From the NCBI GenBank assembly GCA_040235415.1, contig JBECKR010000123.1, positions 1-64,000 of the forward strand: a stretch of 64,000 nucleotides of DNA. The letters run 5' to 3'. Position numbers and translations under genes: made by a program. How positions within the stretch are numbered: position 1 is the first letter of the stretch; each line of letters opens with the position of its first letter. This DNA is from JBECKR01 sp040235415. GTDB lineage: Bacteria; Acidobacteriota; Polarisedimenticolia; Polarisedimenticolales; Polarisedimenticolaceae. The notes beneath the pieces are model-generated. The model did no database searches. It was given only the letters and a program-made list of their open reading frames with translations, and had not been told where the DNA came from. This document shows positions 7,875-17,002 of the stretch, piece by piece.

Positions 7875-9869
7875 ATGAGCAGGCTTTCCGCTCCTTCCCG
7901 CATCGCGTTCGCGGTCGCGGCCGCGCTCCTCCTGTCGAGCGCTGCGCTCGCGGGCGATCTTCATCTGGCGTGGGACGCGTCTCCGGGGGCGACCGGGTAC
8001 CGCGTGTACTACGGCACGGCCCCGGGGAGCTACCCCCAGAGCGTCGACGTCGGCAACGTGACGGAGACGACGCTCACGACACTCGGCGACTGCACCGAGT
8101 GGTACTTCGCCGTCACCGCGTACAACGACGCCGGCGAGTCCGGCTACTCGAACGAGGTCGCGAGCTGGCCTCGACCGATCGTGACCTCGACCTCGCCGTC
8201 CGCCGCGGAGCAAGGTCGCCGGCTCGACGTCGCGATCAACGGCACGAACTTCCGCACCGGCTCGACGGTCGCGTTCTCGGCCGCCGGCGTGACGGTCAAT
8301 GGCTCGACGATCGGCTCCTGTACCCAGATCGTGAGCGACGTCAGCGTCGGGGCATCGGCGACGGTCGGCGCCTCGAACGTGTCCGTGACCCATCCCAACG
8401 GCGTCACGGGAACCGGCGCGGGTGTGTTCACCGTGCAGGCTGCCGTCCCGCCGACCGTCCAGTCGACGAGCCCCGTCGACGGCGCCACCGGCGTCTCGGT
8501 CGCGGTCCATCCGACGGTCACCTTCAGTGAGGCGATGGACCCGGCGAGCGTGACCGCCTCTACCGTTCGGCTGCTCGACTCGGGCGGCGCCGCCGTCGCG
8601 CAGGCCGCCGGATCGCCCGCCCTCTCCGCCAACGGCACGGTCGCGACGATCACGCCGGCCGCTTCCCTCGCGCAGGGCGCGACGTACAAGATCGACGTCG
8701 TGGGCGGCACGTCCGGAGTCAAGGATCTCGCCGGTCACGGCATGACCTCGGGCTTCCGGCAGTCGACCGGGTTCTCGACGGTCGGTGACACCACGGCCCC
8801 GGCGATCTCGAACGTCCAGAGCTCGCAGGTCGCAGGGACCTCCGCTCAGATCACCTGGACGACGAACGAGGCCTCGGACAGCCGGGTCGAGTACCGCAAG
8901 TCCGGCACGAGCGCCTACCAGTCGACGACTCTCGACGCGACGGCCGTGACCTCGCACTCGGTCGCGCTCCAGGGCCTCGCGCCGCAGACGGCCTACCAGT
9001 ACCACGTCGTCAGCAGCGACGCGGCCGGCAACACGTCGACCTCGTCCCCCGACGACACGTTCACCACGACCTCGAGCCCGTACGCCTACCTGCGGTTCGA
9101 GGCCGAGGCCGGCACGCTCGTCTCGCCGATGCGGCGCTCGAGCGGGACCGGCGTGTTCGGTGAAGCGTACGTCGACACTCCGGCCGGCTCGAACGGCACC
9201 GCGAACTCGCCGGCCGGGACCGCGACGTTCGGCGTCAACCTCCCGAGCGCCGGCACGTGGTACCTGTGGGTCCGGATGTACGGTCCGGGGTCGTCGTCGA
9301 ACGCGATGTTCGAGTCGGTCGACGGCGGCTCGCGCGCCGCGATGACCGCGACGCCGACCGGGTCCTGGGTCTGGATCGCCGGGCGGTCGTACTCGCTCTC
9401 GACCGGGCAGCACTCGGTCGAGCTCGGCGGCAACGAGGCGCAGGCCCGCGCCGACCGCATCCTGCTGACGAACGATCCGGGCTTCGTGCCCACCGAGCAG
9501 GCGGTCGGGGACGTCCAGCCGACGCAGCCGGTATCCGCCTTCACCGGATCGGCCGGCGACGCCCGCGTCGATCTCGCCTGGACGAACCCCGCCGACGGCG
9601 ACTTCGTGCGCACCGTGATCCGGTATCGCACGGACGGGAAGTACCCGACGAGCCCGGTCGACGGCCTGGCGGTCGCCGACCGCCCCGCTTCGCCGGGCAC
9701 GAACGACGCCTTCGCCCACACCGGTCTGACGAACGGCGTGACGTACTCCTACAGTGCGTTCGCGATCGACGCTTCGGGGAACGTCGCCGACCGGGCCACG
9801 GCCCAGGCGACTCCGCAACCGACGCCGCAGCCCCCGCCCGCTCCGGGCAACCTGCGCGTCACTCCGTAA
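7875..9869 (+). CDS. Large secreted FN3/IPT/Ig-like surface protein with the proline/NLRV C-terminal tail
   Basis: 664-aa exported protein. Signal peptide 1-27; FN3 about 28-100 and IPT-like about 102-190, both closely matching the divergent dockerin protein; a bacterial Ig-like domain (STSPVDGATGVSV...) about 195-305; a second FN3 of the purple-acid-phosphatase N-terminal type about 310-395; a carbohydrate-binding-like region (FEAEAGTLVSPM...) about 400-540; and a third FN3 about 550-640. It ends in PQPPPAPGNLRVTP, the tail shared with four other proteins here. No catalytic domain is evident, so an adhesin or matrix protein is likely. ATG 7875 begins the signal peptide and follows GAGGAGA; the frame is open far upstream but that part lies before the sigma-54 promoter. 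Confidence 0.85.
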   Translation: MSRLSAPSRIAFAVAAALLLSSAALAGDLHLAWDASPGATGYRVYYGTAPGSYPQSVDVGNVTETTLTTLGDCTEWYFAVTAYNDAGESGYSNEVASWPRPIVTSTSPSAAEQGRRLDVAINGTNFRTGSTVAFSAAGVTVNGSTIGSCTQIVSDVSVGASATVGASNVSVTHPNGVTGTGAGVFTVQAAVPPTVQSTSPVDGATGVSVAVHPTVTFSEAMDPASVTASTVRLLDSGGAAVAQAAGSPALSANGTVATITPAASLAQGATYKIDVVGGTSGVKDLAGHGMTSGFRQSTGFSTVGDTTAPAISNVQSSQVAGTSAQITWTTNEASDSRVEYRKSGTSAYQSTTLDATAVTSHSVALQGLAPQTAYQYHVVSSDAAGNTSTSSPDDTFTTTSSPYAYLRFEAEAGTLVSPMRRSSGTGVFGEAYVDTPAGSNGTANSPAGTATFGVNLPSAGTWYLWVRMYGPGSSSNAMFESVDGGSRAAMTATPTGSWVWIAGRSYSLSTGQHSVELGGNEAQARADRILLTNDPGFVPTEQAVGDVQPTQPVSAFTGSAGDARVDLAWTNPADGDFVRTVIRYRTDGKYPTSPVDGLAVADRPASPGTNDAFAHTGLTNGVTYSYSAFAIDASGNVADRATAQATPQPTPQPPPAPGNLRVTP

Positions 9870-9879
9870 GGTCCGACGC

Positions 9880-9921
9880 CCGCGGGTGCGGCTCCTCATC
9901 GACGAGGGGCCGCACCCGCGG
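9880..9921. terminator. Bidirectional terminator hairpin
   Basis: CGCGGGTGCGGC (9881-9892) pairs perfectly with GCCGCACCCGCG (9909-9920), extended by one outer pair and inner CCTC/GAGG pairing. It lies between the convergent surface-protein gene and the TPP-enzyme gene. Confidence 0.65.
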
Positions 9922-9941
9922 CGCCTTCCCTTCCGTCCCCC

Positions 9942-11618
9942 TCAGCGCCCGACGATCCGCCGCACGACCGCCTTGGCGCGGGACACGCGCCGCAGCCGGC
10001 GCTGCGCCGGGGACTCCTCCACCGGAACCTCGATCAACGTCGGGCCGGCGGCCGTGAGGGCGGAGCGAACCGCCTCGGCCGCGTTGCCGTCCGCGGCCCG
10101 GAGGAACCGGACGCCCGTCGCGCGCGCGAGCGCCGCGTGATCGATCGCCGGAAGGTCGACGCCGTGGGTCACGCCGTACGCGGCGATCTGCTGATCCCGG
10201 ATCAGCCCGAACGACGCGTCGCGGAACACGACGACCGGGAGCGGGAGTCGCAGCCGCGCTGCGGTCGCGAGCTCCATCGCCGTCATCGCGAGCCCGCCGT
10301 CGCCGATGAGCGCGACGCAGGGGCGATCGGGACGGGCCAGTCGCGCGCCGATCGACGCGGGCAGCCCGAACCCCATCGACTGGAAGTCTGCGGGGACGAG
10401 GAAGCCGCGCGGCCCCAGGACGCGGAAGTACCGGCGCGCCAGCATCTGGTGCGAGCCGGAGTCGACCACCAGCACCGCCTCGCGCGGCAGGACTTCGCGC
10501 AGGCGCTCGAAGAAGCTTCGCGGCGTCGGTGGATCCGCGCCCCGCACGATCGGCTCCGGGCGCGCGTCGTCCAACGCGGACTCGATGCGGGACCGCCACG
10601 ACGCGCACGACTCCGCATCCCGCCCGCGTGGGACGGCGGCGGCGGCGGACGGCGCCCGCGCGTCGAGACGGGCGAGCAGCGCCGGCACGTCCGCGACGAT
10701 CTCGGCGCCCGCGGGGTAGTTCGCACCGACGACCTCGGCGGAAGCGTCGACGCGTACCGTGCGGACCGGGTCGAGCCGCAGACGAAAGCCGAGCGCGCCG
10801 TTGTGCGTGAGCTTCGCGCCGAGGACCAGCACGAGGTCGGAATCCTCGATCAGCGCGTTGACTGCGTCCGGCGCACGCCCGTCGATCACGATTACGCGAG
10901 GTCGGTCCTCGGGTACCGTTCCTCGGGCCGAAGTCGTCGTGACGATGATCGCTCCGACGCGATCCGCCAGTCTCTCGACCGCGGGGCCGGCGTCGGCGGC
11001 CCCCTGGCCGAGCAGCATCAGGGGCCGCGCGGCGCGGTCCACCCGATCGGCGACGGCGGCGACGGAATCGAGCCTCGGCGCCGGAACGCTCGCGAGGCCC
11101 GGCGGCGGCGGCGGGGATCCGGCCGGTCCCCTGAGGAGCCCGGGCCGGAACGTGAGCAGCACCGGACCCGGCTCGCCCCCGGCCGCGGTGGCGAAGGCGG
11201 CGGCGACGGAACCCGCGATCGCGTCGGCGTCGTCCACCCGCACGATACGCTTGACGAGCGGCGCGGCCATCGCGTCCTGGTCGATCTCCTGCAGGCGGAA
11301 CTTCTTTCCCGGAACGTCGGCGGGACCGTCGACGACATGGACGAGCGGGATCGAGTCGAGCCGGGCCTCCGCGATGCCGGAGAGCGCGTAGGTGAACCCC
11401 GGACCCGGAATCGTCGCCAGGACCGCGGGTCGGCCCGACGCGCGCGCGTGACCGACCGCCATGAACGATGCCGCGAGCTCGTGAGACGGGACGACCGTCC
11501 GGATCTCGCTCCGCGAGAGCGCGACCCACAGGCCCGCGCTCTGACTCCCGGGAAGACCGAATACGTAAGCACAGCCGGACGCCTCGAGCGCTCGGCAGAG
11601 CGCCTCGGCCGCAGTCAT
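9942..11618 (-). CDS. Thiamine-diphosphate-dependent enzyme, acetolactate-synthase-like
   Basis: 558-aa three-domain TPP enzyme. The N-terminal PYR domain has the catalytic Glu (E47 in PSHELAASFMA). A central FAD/CoA-like domain follows from about 185, and the C-terminal PP domain carries the TPP/Mg motif beginning GDGGLAMTAMELATA. Family members join or cleave C-C bonds next to keto groups (acetolactate synthase, benzoylformate decarboxylase, the branched-sugar enzyme YerE). Its ATG overlaps the stop of the FemAB-like gene (ATGA), placing it last in a glycosyltransferase / ATP-grasp / FemAB / TPP operon. A role in making an unusual sugar or acyl substituent is therefore more likely than branched-chain amino-acid synthesis. 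Substrate unknown. Confidence 0.82.
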   Translation of the reverse strand: MTAAEALCRALEASGCAYVFGLPGSQSAGLWVALSRSEIRTVVPSHELAASFMAVGHARASGRPAVLATIPGPGFTYALSGIAEARLDSIPLVHVVDGPADVPGKKFRLQEIDQDAMAAPLVKRIVRVDDADAIAGSVAAAFATAAGGEPGPVLLTFRPGLLRGPAGSPPPPPGLASVPAPRLDSVAAVADRVDRAARPLMLLGQGAADAGPAVERLADRVGAIIVTTTSARGTVPEDRPRVIVIDGRAPDAVNALIEDSDLVLVLGAKLTHNGALGFRLRLDPVRTVRVDASAEVVGANYPAGAEIVADVPALLARLDARAPSAAAAVPRGRDAESCASWRSRIESALDDARPEPIVRGADPPTPRSFFERLREVLPREAVLVVDSGSHQMLARRYFRVLGPRGFLVPADFQSMGFGLPASIGARLARPDRPCVALIGDGGLAMTAMELATAARLRLPLPVVVFRDASFGLIRDQQIAAYGVTHGVDLPAIDHAALARATGVRFLRAADGNAAEAVRSALTAAGPTLIEVPVEESPAQRRLRRVSRAKAVVRRIVGR

Positions 11619-12664
11619 GCGTCGGTTTCCCGGGCGGCCGCGGCAGGGTGGCCGCGGCCCGTGAGACGGTCCTTGGCCCGCGACAGCACGTTCCCCCCGC
11701 GGTAGCGGACCGTGTCCGGGCGTTGCACCGTGAAGCACGGCACGAGGTCCGCCCCGAGCTGCGCCTTGAAGCGCGATACCGGACCGAGGTCGGCGTTCGT
11801 CAGATCGTTGGCGGTCGCGCCGCCCGCCGCGAGAGCTCGGAACACCCTCCAGCGCAGCAGCGCGCTCGCTCCCAGCTTCAGGTACTCCGCATCGGTCGCC
11901 GCCGTTACGGTGTGGGTGACGGGATGGCCGCCGGTGAGCACGAGCTGAGACGCGATCGCGCGGCCGTCGGGAAGCCGTGCATGGAACAGACGGCAGAGAT
12001 CGAGCGCGCGGAGCCGGCGGAAATAGCGTTCGAAGGCGCGCGCGGGGAGATAGAGCGGCGCCCCCTTGCGGCGATGCACCTCGAGGTGCAGCCGGTACAG
12101 CGCGTCGAAGTCTTCATCCTCGCTGACCTCGATCCCCTGCTTCTCGCAGCGCCGGACGAGCCGCCGGAGGTTCTGGTCGATGCGCCCCCAGGCGGCATCG
12201 AGATCGTCGAGCCGCACGACGTAGGTATACGCCGGCCACGCCGTCCAGCCGCGGGACTGGAAGACGCGGACGTCGTCGAGGGGCGCGCGCATTTTGACGA
12301 GAGTGCGCGCGTACCGCCCGGCGCGGAGCGGTTCCTCGAGCGCCGACATCGCTTCGAGCTGCCTCGCGGCGCGCTGCGAGGGGTAACGGGTGTCGTACTC
12401 CCGCACGACGATGCCGTTATAGAACAGCAGGAGCCTCGGAGACACGACCGTGCCCCAACGTGTCGACTCCTCGTACAGCCCGATCCCGCCGAGCATCTCG
12501 GTTCCGCGGAACGCCGCCAGGATGCGGTAGCGCCCCCCGGTGGCCTCGCACAGCGCCTCGAGGTACCGCGGCGTCGCGTAGACGCTCCCGGACGGGGCTT
12601 CGAGCACGAGACGGGTCCAAGCGTCGAGCTCGCCGTCGCGGAGCTCGCGGACCTCGACGCTCAC
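11615..12664 (-). CDS. FemAB-like / BioF2-type GNAT acyltransferase
   Basis: 349-aa protein resembling the FemAB-related N-acyltransferases found in exosortase-associated EPS loci; these contain duplicated GNAT folds and transfer amino-acid or acyl groups to cell-surface glycans. Recognisable stretches are SGSVYATPRYLEAL near the N-terminus and the C-terminal GNAT block LFHARLPDGRAIASQLVLT followed by EYLKLGASALLRWRVF. The start is GTG 12664, where GTGA overlaps the stop of the ATP-grasp gene; a longer open frame upstream only shadows that gene. The 3' end overlaps the TPP gene start by 4 nt. Confidence 0.8.
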   Translation of the reverse strand: MSVEVRELRDGELDAWTRLVLEAPSGSVYATPRYLEALCEATGGRYRILAAFRGTEMLGGIGLYEESTRWGTVVSPRLLLFYNGIVVREYDTRYPSQRAARQLEAMSALEEPLRAGRYARTLVKMRAPLDDVRVFQSRGWTAWPAYTYVVRLDDLDAAWGRIDQNLRRLVRRCEKQGIEVSEDEDFDALYRLHLEVHRRKGAPLYLPARAFERYFRRLRALDLCRLFHARLPDGRAIASQLVLTGGHPVTHTVTAATDAEYLKLGASALLRWRVFRALAAGGATANDLTNADLGPVSRFKAQLGADLVPCFTVQRPDTVRYRGGNVLSRAKDRLTGRGHPAAAARETDA

Positions 12665-13944
12665 GTCGTGTGTCTCGTGCGGCGCGCGAGGAAGAGCTCC
12701 ACGAGCTCGCGGGCGCGCGTAAGAGCCGGCACGGGGTCGTTCCATCGGAACACCGGCTGGTATGCGCCGATCCAGAATGCGAGCCACTCGAAGAGATTCG
12801 GCCGTTCGGAACGAGGCGTGACGGAGCGTGCTGCGACGTCGAGGTACGGATAGACCATCCGCCGACCGACGCGGTAGGCGTCGACGGACCGAACCGGCAT
12901 CCCGAGTGCGTCGAGGTACGCCATGCGACACACGTCGACGCCGCATCGCGCCGCGTACTCGACGTACCACCACAACCGCGAGTTGACCTCGAGGATCTTG
13001 TACTCGCCATCGCGGTCGTCCCGCTTGAACTCGGCGCTGAAGATCCCTCGATAGGCGATCGCCTCGACCAACCGGACGAGGCCGTCGGCCGCGCGTCGAA
13101 CTTCGTCGAGAGGGATGCTGACCAGCGCCGAGCTGCACCCGAAATCGGGGGGGTACATCCGGATTCGGCGCCTCGCGAAGAGCGCCCGGACGATCCCGCA
13201 CGAATCGCGGAAGCCGTCGATGAAAACGTGATTCATGGGAGCGCCGGGAATGTACTCTTGGAGCAGTAGCTCGCGACCGGCGTCGCGCTCGCTGCGCCAC
13301 AGTTTCACAGCGTCCTCCATGCCTGCCGGATGGAACGCCTTGACGCCGTGCGCGCGGGAGAACTCCTGCGACCGCGTCGGCTTGAGGAACAGGCGACCGT
13401 GCGAGCCGTCCCCCAGGACGTCCAAGTCGGACTCGGTGGACACGAGCCTCGTCCAGGGGTGCGGGACGTCCGTCTGGGCCAGGGTGTTCGCGAAGAGCTT
13501 CTTGTCGACGAGACGGAGCAGTGCGTCCGGAGGTGGAACGCTACATGGGAATCGACTTCGTACGGGCGCCGGCAACGTGCTCACGAAGACGGACGCGTCG
13601 TCGCATCCGGGAAACAGGACCGCACCCGGCAACGATAGGCGTTCGAGCGCGGAAGGGTCCGCCGAGCCCGGCGTTCCATCCCACGGCGCGACCGACGCCG
13701 ACCGAAACCAACGCGATCGGGCGGGCACGTCATCGGGGGCACATGCGACGTACGTCGGGATGCCCGCGCTCGCCAAGGTTCGGAGAGCGCCCAGAGCCGT
13801 CATTCCGGGACCGAGGACGAGCGCCGGGAGCGGTGCGGACCCCCCTTCCCCGGGGCTGGAGTCCCCCTCTTCGATCGACCTTCCCGCTGCGAACAAAGCG
13901 CCTCCGACCGGCGAACGTCGGAACCGGGACCGATGACTCAACAT
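12661..13944 (-). CDS. ATP-grasp ligase/carboxylase-like protein
   Basis: 427 aa. A Rossmann-like preATP-grasp region (LVLGPGMTALGALRTLASAG, from 41) is followed by an ATP-grasp fold: FLKPT with K188, LLLQEYIP (226-233) and the metal/ATP motif ILEVNSR (317-323). Proteins of this type ligate a carboxylate to an amine or another nucleophile using ATP. It overlaps the upstream glycosyltransferase by 7 nt and the downstream FemAB-like gene by 4 nt. That coupling suggests it supplies or attaches an acyl or amino-acid group on a glycan. Specific substrate not recognisable. Confidence 0.8.
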   Translation of the reverse strand: MLSHRSRFRRSPVGGALFAAGRSIEEGDSSPGEGGSAPLPALVLGPGMTALGALRTLASAGIPTYVACAPDDVPARSRWFRSASVAPWDGTPGSADPSALERLSLPGAVLFPGCDDASVFVSTLPAPVRSRFPCSVPPPDALLRLVDKKLFANTLAQTDVPHPWTRLVSTESDLDVLGDGSHGRLFLKPTRSQEFSRAHGVKAFHPAGMEDAVKLWRSERDAGRELLLQEYIPGAPMNHVFIDGFRDSCGIVRALFARRRIRMYPPDFGCSSALVSIPLDEVRRAADGLVRLVEAIAYRGIFSAEFKRDDRDGEYKILEVNSRLWWYVEYAARCGVDVCRMAYLDALGMPVRSVDAYRVGRRMVYPYLDVAARSVTPRSERPNLFEWLAFWIGAYQPVFRWNDPVPALTRARELVELFLARRTRHTT

Positions 13945-15227
13945 AGGCCGGTTCCCGCTCCGACGCTAGCGCGACGGGGCCGTTCAGCTACGACTTCATC
14001 GAGAAGGCGAGCCAGCCGCGCAGTCGAATGTTCGCGGGTGCGCTCGAGGACCGCCGCGGTCGCGGGCGAGGCGCCGGCATCTTCCGGTCGGCGCTCGAGA
14101 AACTCTCGAAGCTTCGACGCGATGTCTTCCTCCGAGTCGATCCGGGCGATGGTGCCGAAACCGACGTCGCGCAACTCCGCCGCGGTGTCCCCCGCCGGAT
14201 CGGTCAGGGCGAGGATCGGGCGACCCGCCCGGAGGTATTCGTAGAGCTTCGCGGGTATCTGAGGGTTGCACGCCGCCCCCTGGAGCAAGAGCAAGCCGTC
14301 GGCGGCCATCATCTCGGCGAGCGCCTCGTCGTGACGCACCGGCTCCTCGAGCCGAACGATCCCTTGGATTCCGAGAACGTCGATCTGATCGCGGTACTCG
14401 CGATCGTGGTCGCTCGCGCGTAGCACGATCCGTAACCGACCTTCATCCACATGTCCGTCTCGGACGAGACGTGCCACCGCGCGGAACAGTGCTCGGGGAT
14501 CGCGCGCCCCCGGATAGAGCGTACCGCTGTGGATGAGGGTCCGGCGTCCTTCTCGACCGACGGGCTCGATCTCGAGGCGCTCGGCTCGCCGGAACGCTTC
14601 CTCGTCGTAGCCATTCGGTACGAGCGACCAGCGCTGCGCAGGCAGCTCCGGATAACGCTCGCGGTACATTCGCGCCGTCCCCGGAGCCGTGAACACGGCG
14701 CGACGGCACGCCCGGACGGTGTGCCGTTCGATCCAGCGCCACGTCGTTCGTGTCGCCGCGTCCCGGGGGTAGCCGTCGCGCGTCATGAAGTCTCGAAAAT
14801 CGGCGACCCACGGCACGCCGGTGAGCTTCTGCAACGCGAGGCCGAGAAGATGGGCGGTCGGGATCGGAAACGTCGACCAGAGCACGTCCGGACGGTGCTC
14901 ACGAACGAGTTGCAGTCCGGTCGGGACCGCCGTCACGAACCAGGACCACCACCGGTCGGGAAGCGCGAGCCATCGTGGATATCGACCTGCCACGGACAGG
15001 TGCCGTGCGGCGTCGAGCGCGACGGGCCGCGCAACGGGGACTCCCTCGTTGACGCGATCCGGAGGCGGTGAGGCGGAGATCGCAGGGTACGCGCTCGGAG
15101 CGACGGTGAGCACGACGGGGCGCCACCCGAACGACGGCAGTAGACGGACGAAACCCGCCGTGCGATGTTGGCCGCTGCCTCCGCCGAGCGGCGGATAGTG
15201 GAACGCGATCATCAGCACGACGTTCAT
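13938..15227 (-). CDS. Family 4-type glycosyltransferase
   Basis: 429-aa GT-B fold enzyme, first gene of the four-gene operon. The N-terminal acceptor domain has HYPPLGGGSGQHRTAGF, and the C-terminal donor domain has LIHSGTLYPGARDPRALF and QIPAKLYEYLRAGRPILAL. It is paralogous to the gene at 38863 (shared VPWVADFRD, ALPDRW, KLYEYLRAGRP blocks). ATG 15227 is preferred because MNVVLMIAFHYPPLGG is the usual N-terminus of this group; ATG 15257 in the same frame would add 10 residues. It diverges from the nucleotidyltransferase gene. Confidence 0.87.
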   Translation of the reverse strand: MNVVLMIAFHYPPLGGGSGQHRTAGFVRLLPSFGWRPVVLTVAPSAYPAISASPPPDRVNEGVPVARPVALDAARHLSVAGRYPRWLALPDRWWSWFVTAVPTGLQLVREHRPDVLWSTFPIPTAHLLGLALQKLTGVPWVADFRDFMTRDGYPRDAATRTTWRWIERHTVRACRRAVFTAPGTARMYRERYPELPAQRWSLVPNGYDEEAFRRAERLEIEPVGREGRRTLIHSGTLYPGARDPRALFRAVARLVRDGHVDEGRLRIVLRASDHDREYRDQIDVLGIQGIVRLEEPVRHDEALAEMMAADGLLLLQGAACNPQIPAKLYEYLRAGRPILALTDPAGDTAAELRDVGFGTIARIDSEEDIASKLREFLERRPEDAGASPATAAVLERTREHSTARLARLLDEVVAERPRRASVGAGTGLC

Positions 15228-15268
15228 GCGACGACGGGTCCCGGGGCCATCGGCCACGTCCGGATCGG

Positions 15269-15290
15269 CGGCTCATCATGATCGGAGCCG
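15269..15290. repeat. Inverted repeat in divergent promoter region
   Basis: CGGCTC (15269-15274) and GAGCCG (15285-15290) flank ATCATGATCG, itself holding the palindrome ATCATGAT. It sits between the divergent glycosyltransferase and nucleotidyltransferase genes and could be an operator or a 5'-leader hairpin. Confidence 0.35.
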
Positions 15291-15384
15291 CAGAGATCGC
15301 GGTGACTGCGTGCCAATGGGCGCTTCCGTGCCCATGATACCTTGGGTTTTCGATCAAGCTCGGCGGACGCCGACGAGGTCCCGT

Positions 15385-16476
15385 GTGACGACCGCGATCC
15401 CGTTGCTCGTCGAGGTACTGAGGTGCCCCGCGCGCATCCATGACGTGCCTCTCGCCGCGCTCGACGGTCTGCTGCGCGCCGCGACCCGTGCTCGGCTGCT
15501 CGGGCGTCTGGCGGTTCTCGCGTTGGACGCCGATCCGGATGCGACGCTCGACCCGAAGCTGCGCACGCGCCTGATCGCCGCGCGCGCGGTGGTCGACAAT
15601 CACGCGCGCAGCTTGAGGTGGGAAGTCGGCCGCGTCGCGCATGCACTGCGCCGGACCGGGGTTCGGACCGTGCTTCTGAAGGGAGCCGCCTATTTGATCG
15701 CGGATCTCTCCGCGAGTCGGGGTCGGCTGTCGAGCGATCTCGACATCTTGGTCCCCCGCGAGCGCCTCCCGGACGTCGAGCGAGCGCTCACCGACGCCGG
15801 CTGGGAATCGAACAAGCCGGACCCCTACGATCAGCGCTACTACCGCGAGTGGATGCACGAGCTCCCGCCGATGACGCACCGCGAACGCCGTAACGTGTTG
15901 GACGTGCACCACACGATCTCGCCGCCCACCGGCCGCCTCCAGCCGGACGCCGGCCGCCTGCTGGCGGACGCGGTGCCGGCCGGCGACGGCACGCTCCGGG
16001 TGCTCGCCCCCGAGGACATGGTCTTGCACGCCGCGGTGCACCTGTTTCATGACGGAGACCTCTCGGACGGTCTGCGGGATCTCGTGGACATCGACGACCT
16101 CCTGCGGGACTTCGGAGGGCGGGACCCCGGGTTTTGGCACCGGCTGTGCGCCCGCAGCGCGCTGCACGGGCTCGATCTTCCGCTGTTCTATGCAACGCGC
16201 TACGGTCGCAGAATTCTGGGCACGCCGGTCCCGGAGGGCACCATGCCCCGCACGGAGCGCGGACGTCCTGGAGCGCTGCGTCTCGCGGCGATGGACCGCC
16301 TGGTCACGAAGGTGCTGGCCGCGCCGCGTGACGACACGGTAACGGCGGACGTCAAGGTCGCCCGCTGGCTGCTCTACGCGCGGTCGCATCGGCTTCGGAT
16401 GCCGTTGCGACTGCTCGTTCCCCATCTCGCCCGAAAAGGGTGGGGGCGCCGCGCCCGAGGCCCGGCGGGCCGCTGA
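15385..16476 (+). CDS. Nucleotidyltransferase family protein (NTP_transf_5), HPr-rel-A type
   Basis: 363-aa member of the uncharacterised nucleotidyltransferase family often found beside HprK-related kinase A and PqqD-like proteins in EPS loci. The polymerase-beta-like site is visible: LLKGAAYL (97-104) and SSDLDILV (116-123) with metal-binding D118 and D120. A helical C-terminal region contains APEDMVLHAAVHLFHD. GTG 15385 is chosen for its upstream GAGG site and because the frame before it lacks family-like sequence; ATG codons at 15226, 15316 and 15334 are alternatives. A paralogue occurs at 57197. Substrate unknown. Confidence 0.78.
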   Translation: MTTAIPLLVEVLRCPARIHDVPLAALDGLLRAATRARLLGRLAVLALDADPDATLDPKLRTRLIAARAVVDNHARSLRWEVGRVAHALRRTGVRTVLLKGAAYLIADLSASRGRLSSDLDILVPRERLPDVERALTDAGWESNKPDPYDQRYYREWMHELPPMTHRERRNVLDVHHTISPPTGRLQPDAGRLLADAVPAGDGTLRVLAPEDMVLHAAVHLFHDGDLSDGLRDLVDIDDLLRDFGGRDPGFWHRLCARSALHGLDLPLFYATRYGRRILGTPVPEGTMPRTERGRPGALRLAAMDRLVTKVLAAPRDDTVTADVKVARWLLYARSHRLRMPLRLLVPHLARKGWGRRARGPAGR

Positions 16477-16610
16477 TGGGAGCCGGGACGGGGCGGATTC
16501 CCGCATGCGGCGTCGGCGGAAGCGGCGGTTTCCGCCTTTTCGTCACGAAAAGCTCGGAAACTTACGGCTTTGCGATGAAGACGTTCCCGCCAATAACCCA
16601 CCCAACCGGG

Positions 16611-16639
16611 TTGCATCCCACCGGCTGAAGGTGTATTAC
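16611..16639 (+). promoter_or_regulatory. Sigma-70 type promoter of the Tat-peptide/PqqD/HprK cassette
   Basis: TTGCAT (16611-16616), a 17-bp spacer and TATTAC (16634-16639) in an otherwise AT-enriched 247-bp gap. Transcription from here would cover the three overlapping genes that follow. Confidence 0.5.
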
Positions 16640-16723
16640 ATTCCCAGGCAGACAGGTTCGCGGGCGGAGGTTTGCAACTCAGAAGCGTGGCGTCGACCCC
16701 GACGGTCGAAGCGGAGTCTCCGG

Positions 16724-17002
16724 ATGAAGACGAGCCGACCCGATCAGTTCCAGCCACCGATCCTGAACGGTGTTTCCCGGCGCCTCGCGGCCCGGGTAGG
16801 CCGGCGGGATCTCGTCAAGGCCGGCGCCGTGCTCGTTCCCATGCTCGTGACGCTGCGCGCCATGCCGGCGTGGGCCCAGGTCGATTACACCCAGACCGCG
16901 TACCGCTATGGCGTCGGCGCGGGCCTGTGCAAGAACCCGAAGTTCAACCCGAGCGCCGCTCCCGGTAGCACGGCGGGGACCGAGTTCATCCCGTGTCCGT
17001 AG
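16724..17002 (+). CDS. Tat-signal mini-protein, candidate substrate of the HPr-rel-A cassette
   Basis: 92-aa protein of no recognised family. Residues 26-52 are a twin-arginine signal: GRRDLVKAG, a hydrophobic stretch AVLVPMLVTL, then AWAQ as a cleavage site. The predicted mature part is only about 41 residues, polar, with Cys69 and Cys91 and the final motif EFIPCP. ATG 16724 follows a GGAG site (16713-16716). The gene overlaps the PqqD-like gene by 10 nt, which overlaps the HprK-like kinase by 4 nt, so all three are translationally coupled. PqqD-like proteins deliver precursor peptides to modifying enzymes, so this peptide is a plausible client; that is inference. Alternatively it is a small periplasmic structural protein. 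Confidence 0.68.
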   Translation: MKTSRPDQFQPPILNGVSRRLAARVGRRDLVKAGAVLVPMLVTLRAMPAWAQVDYTQTAYRYGVGAGLCKNPKFNPSAAPGSTAGTEFIPCP

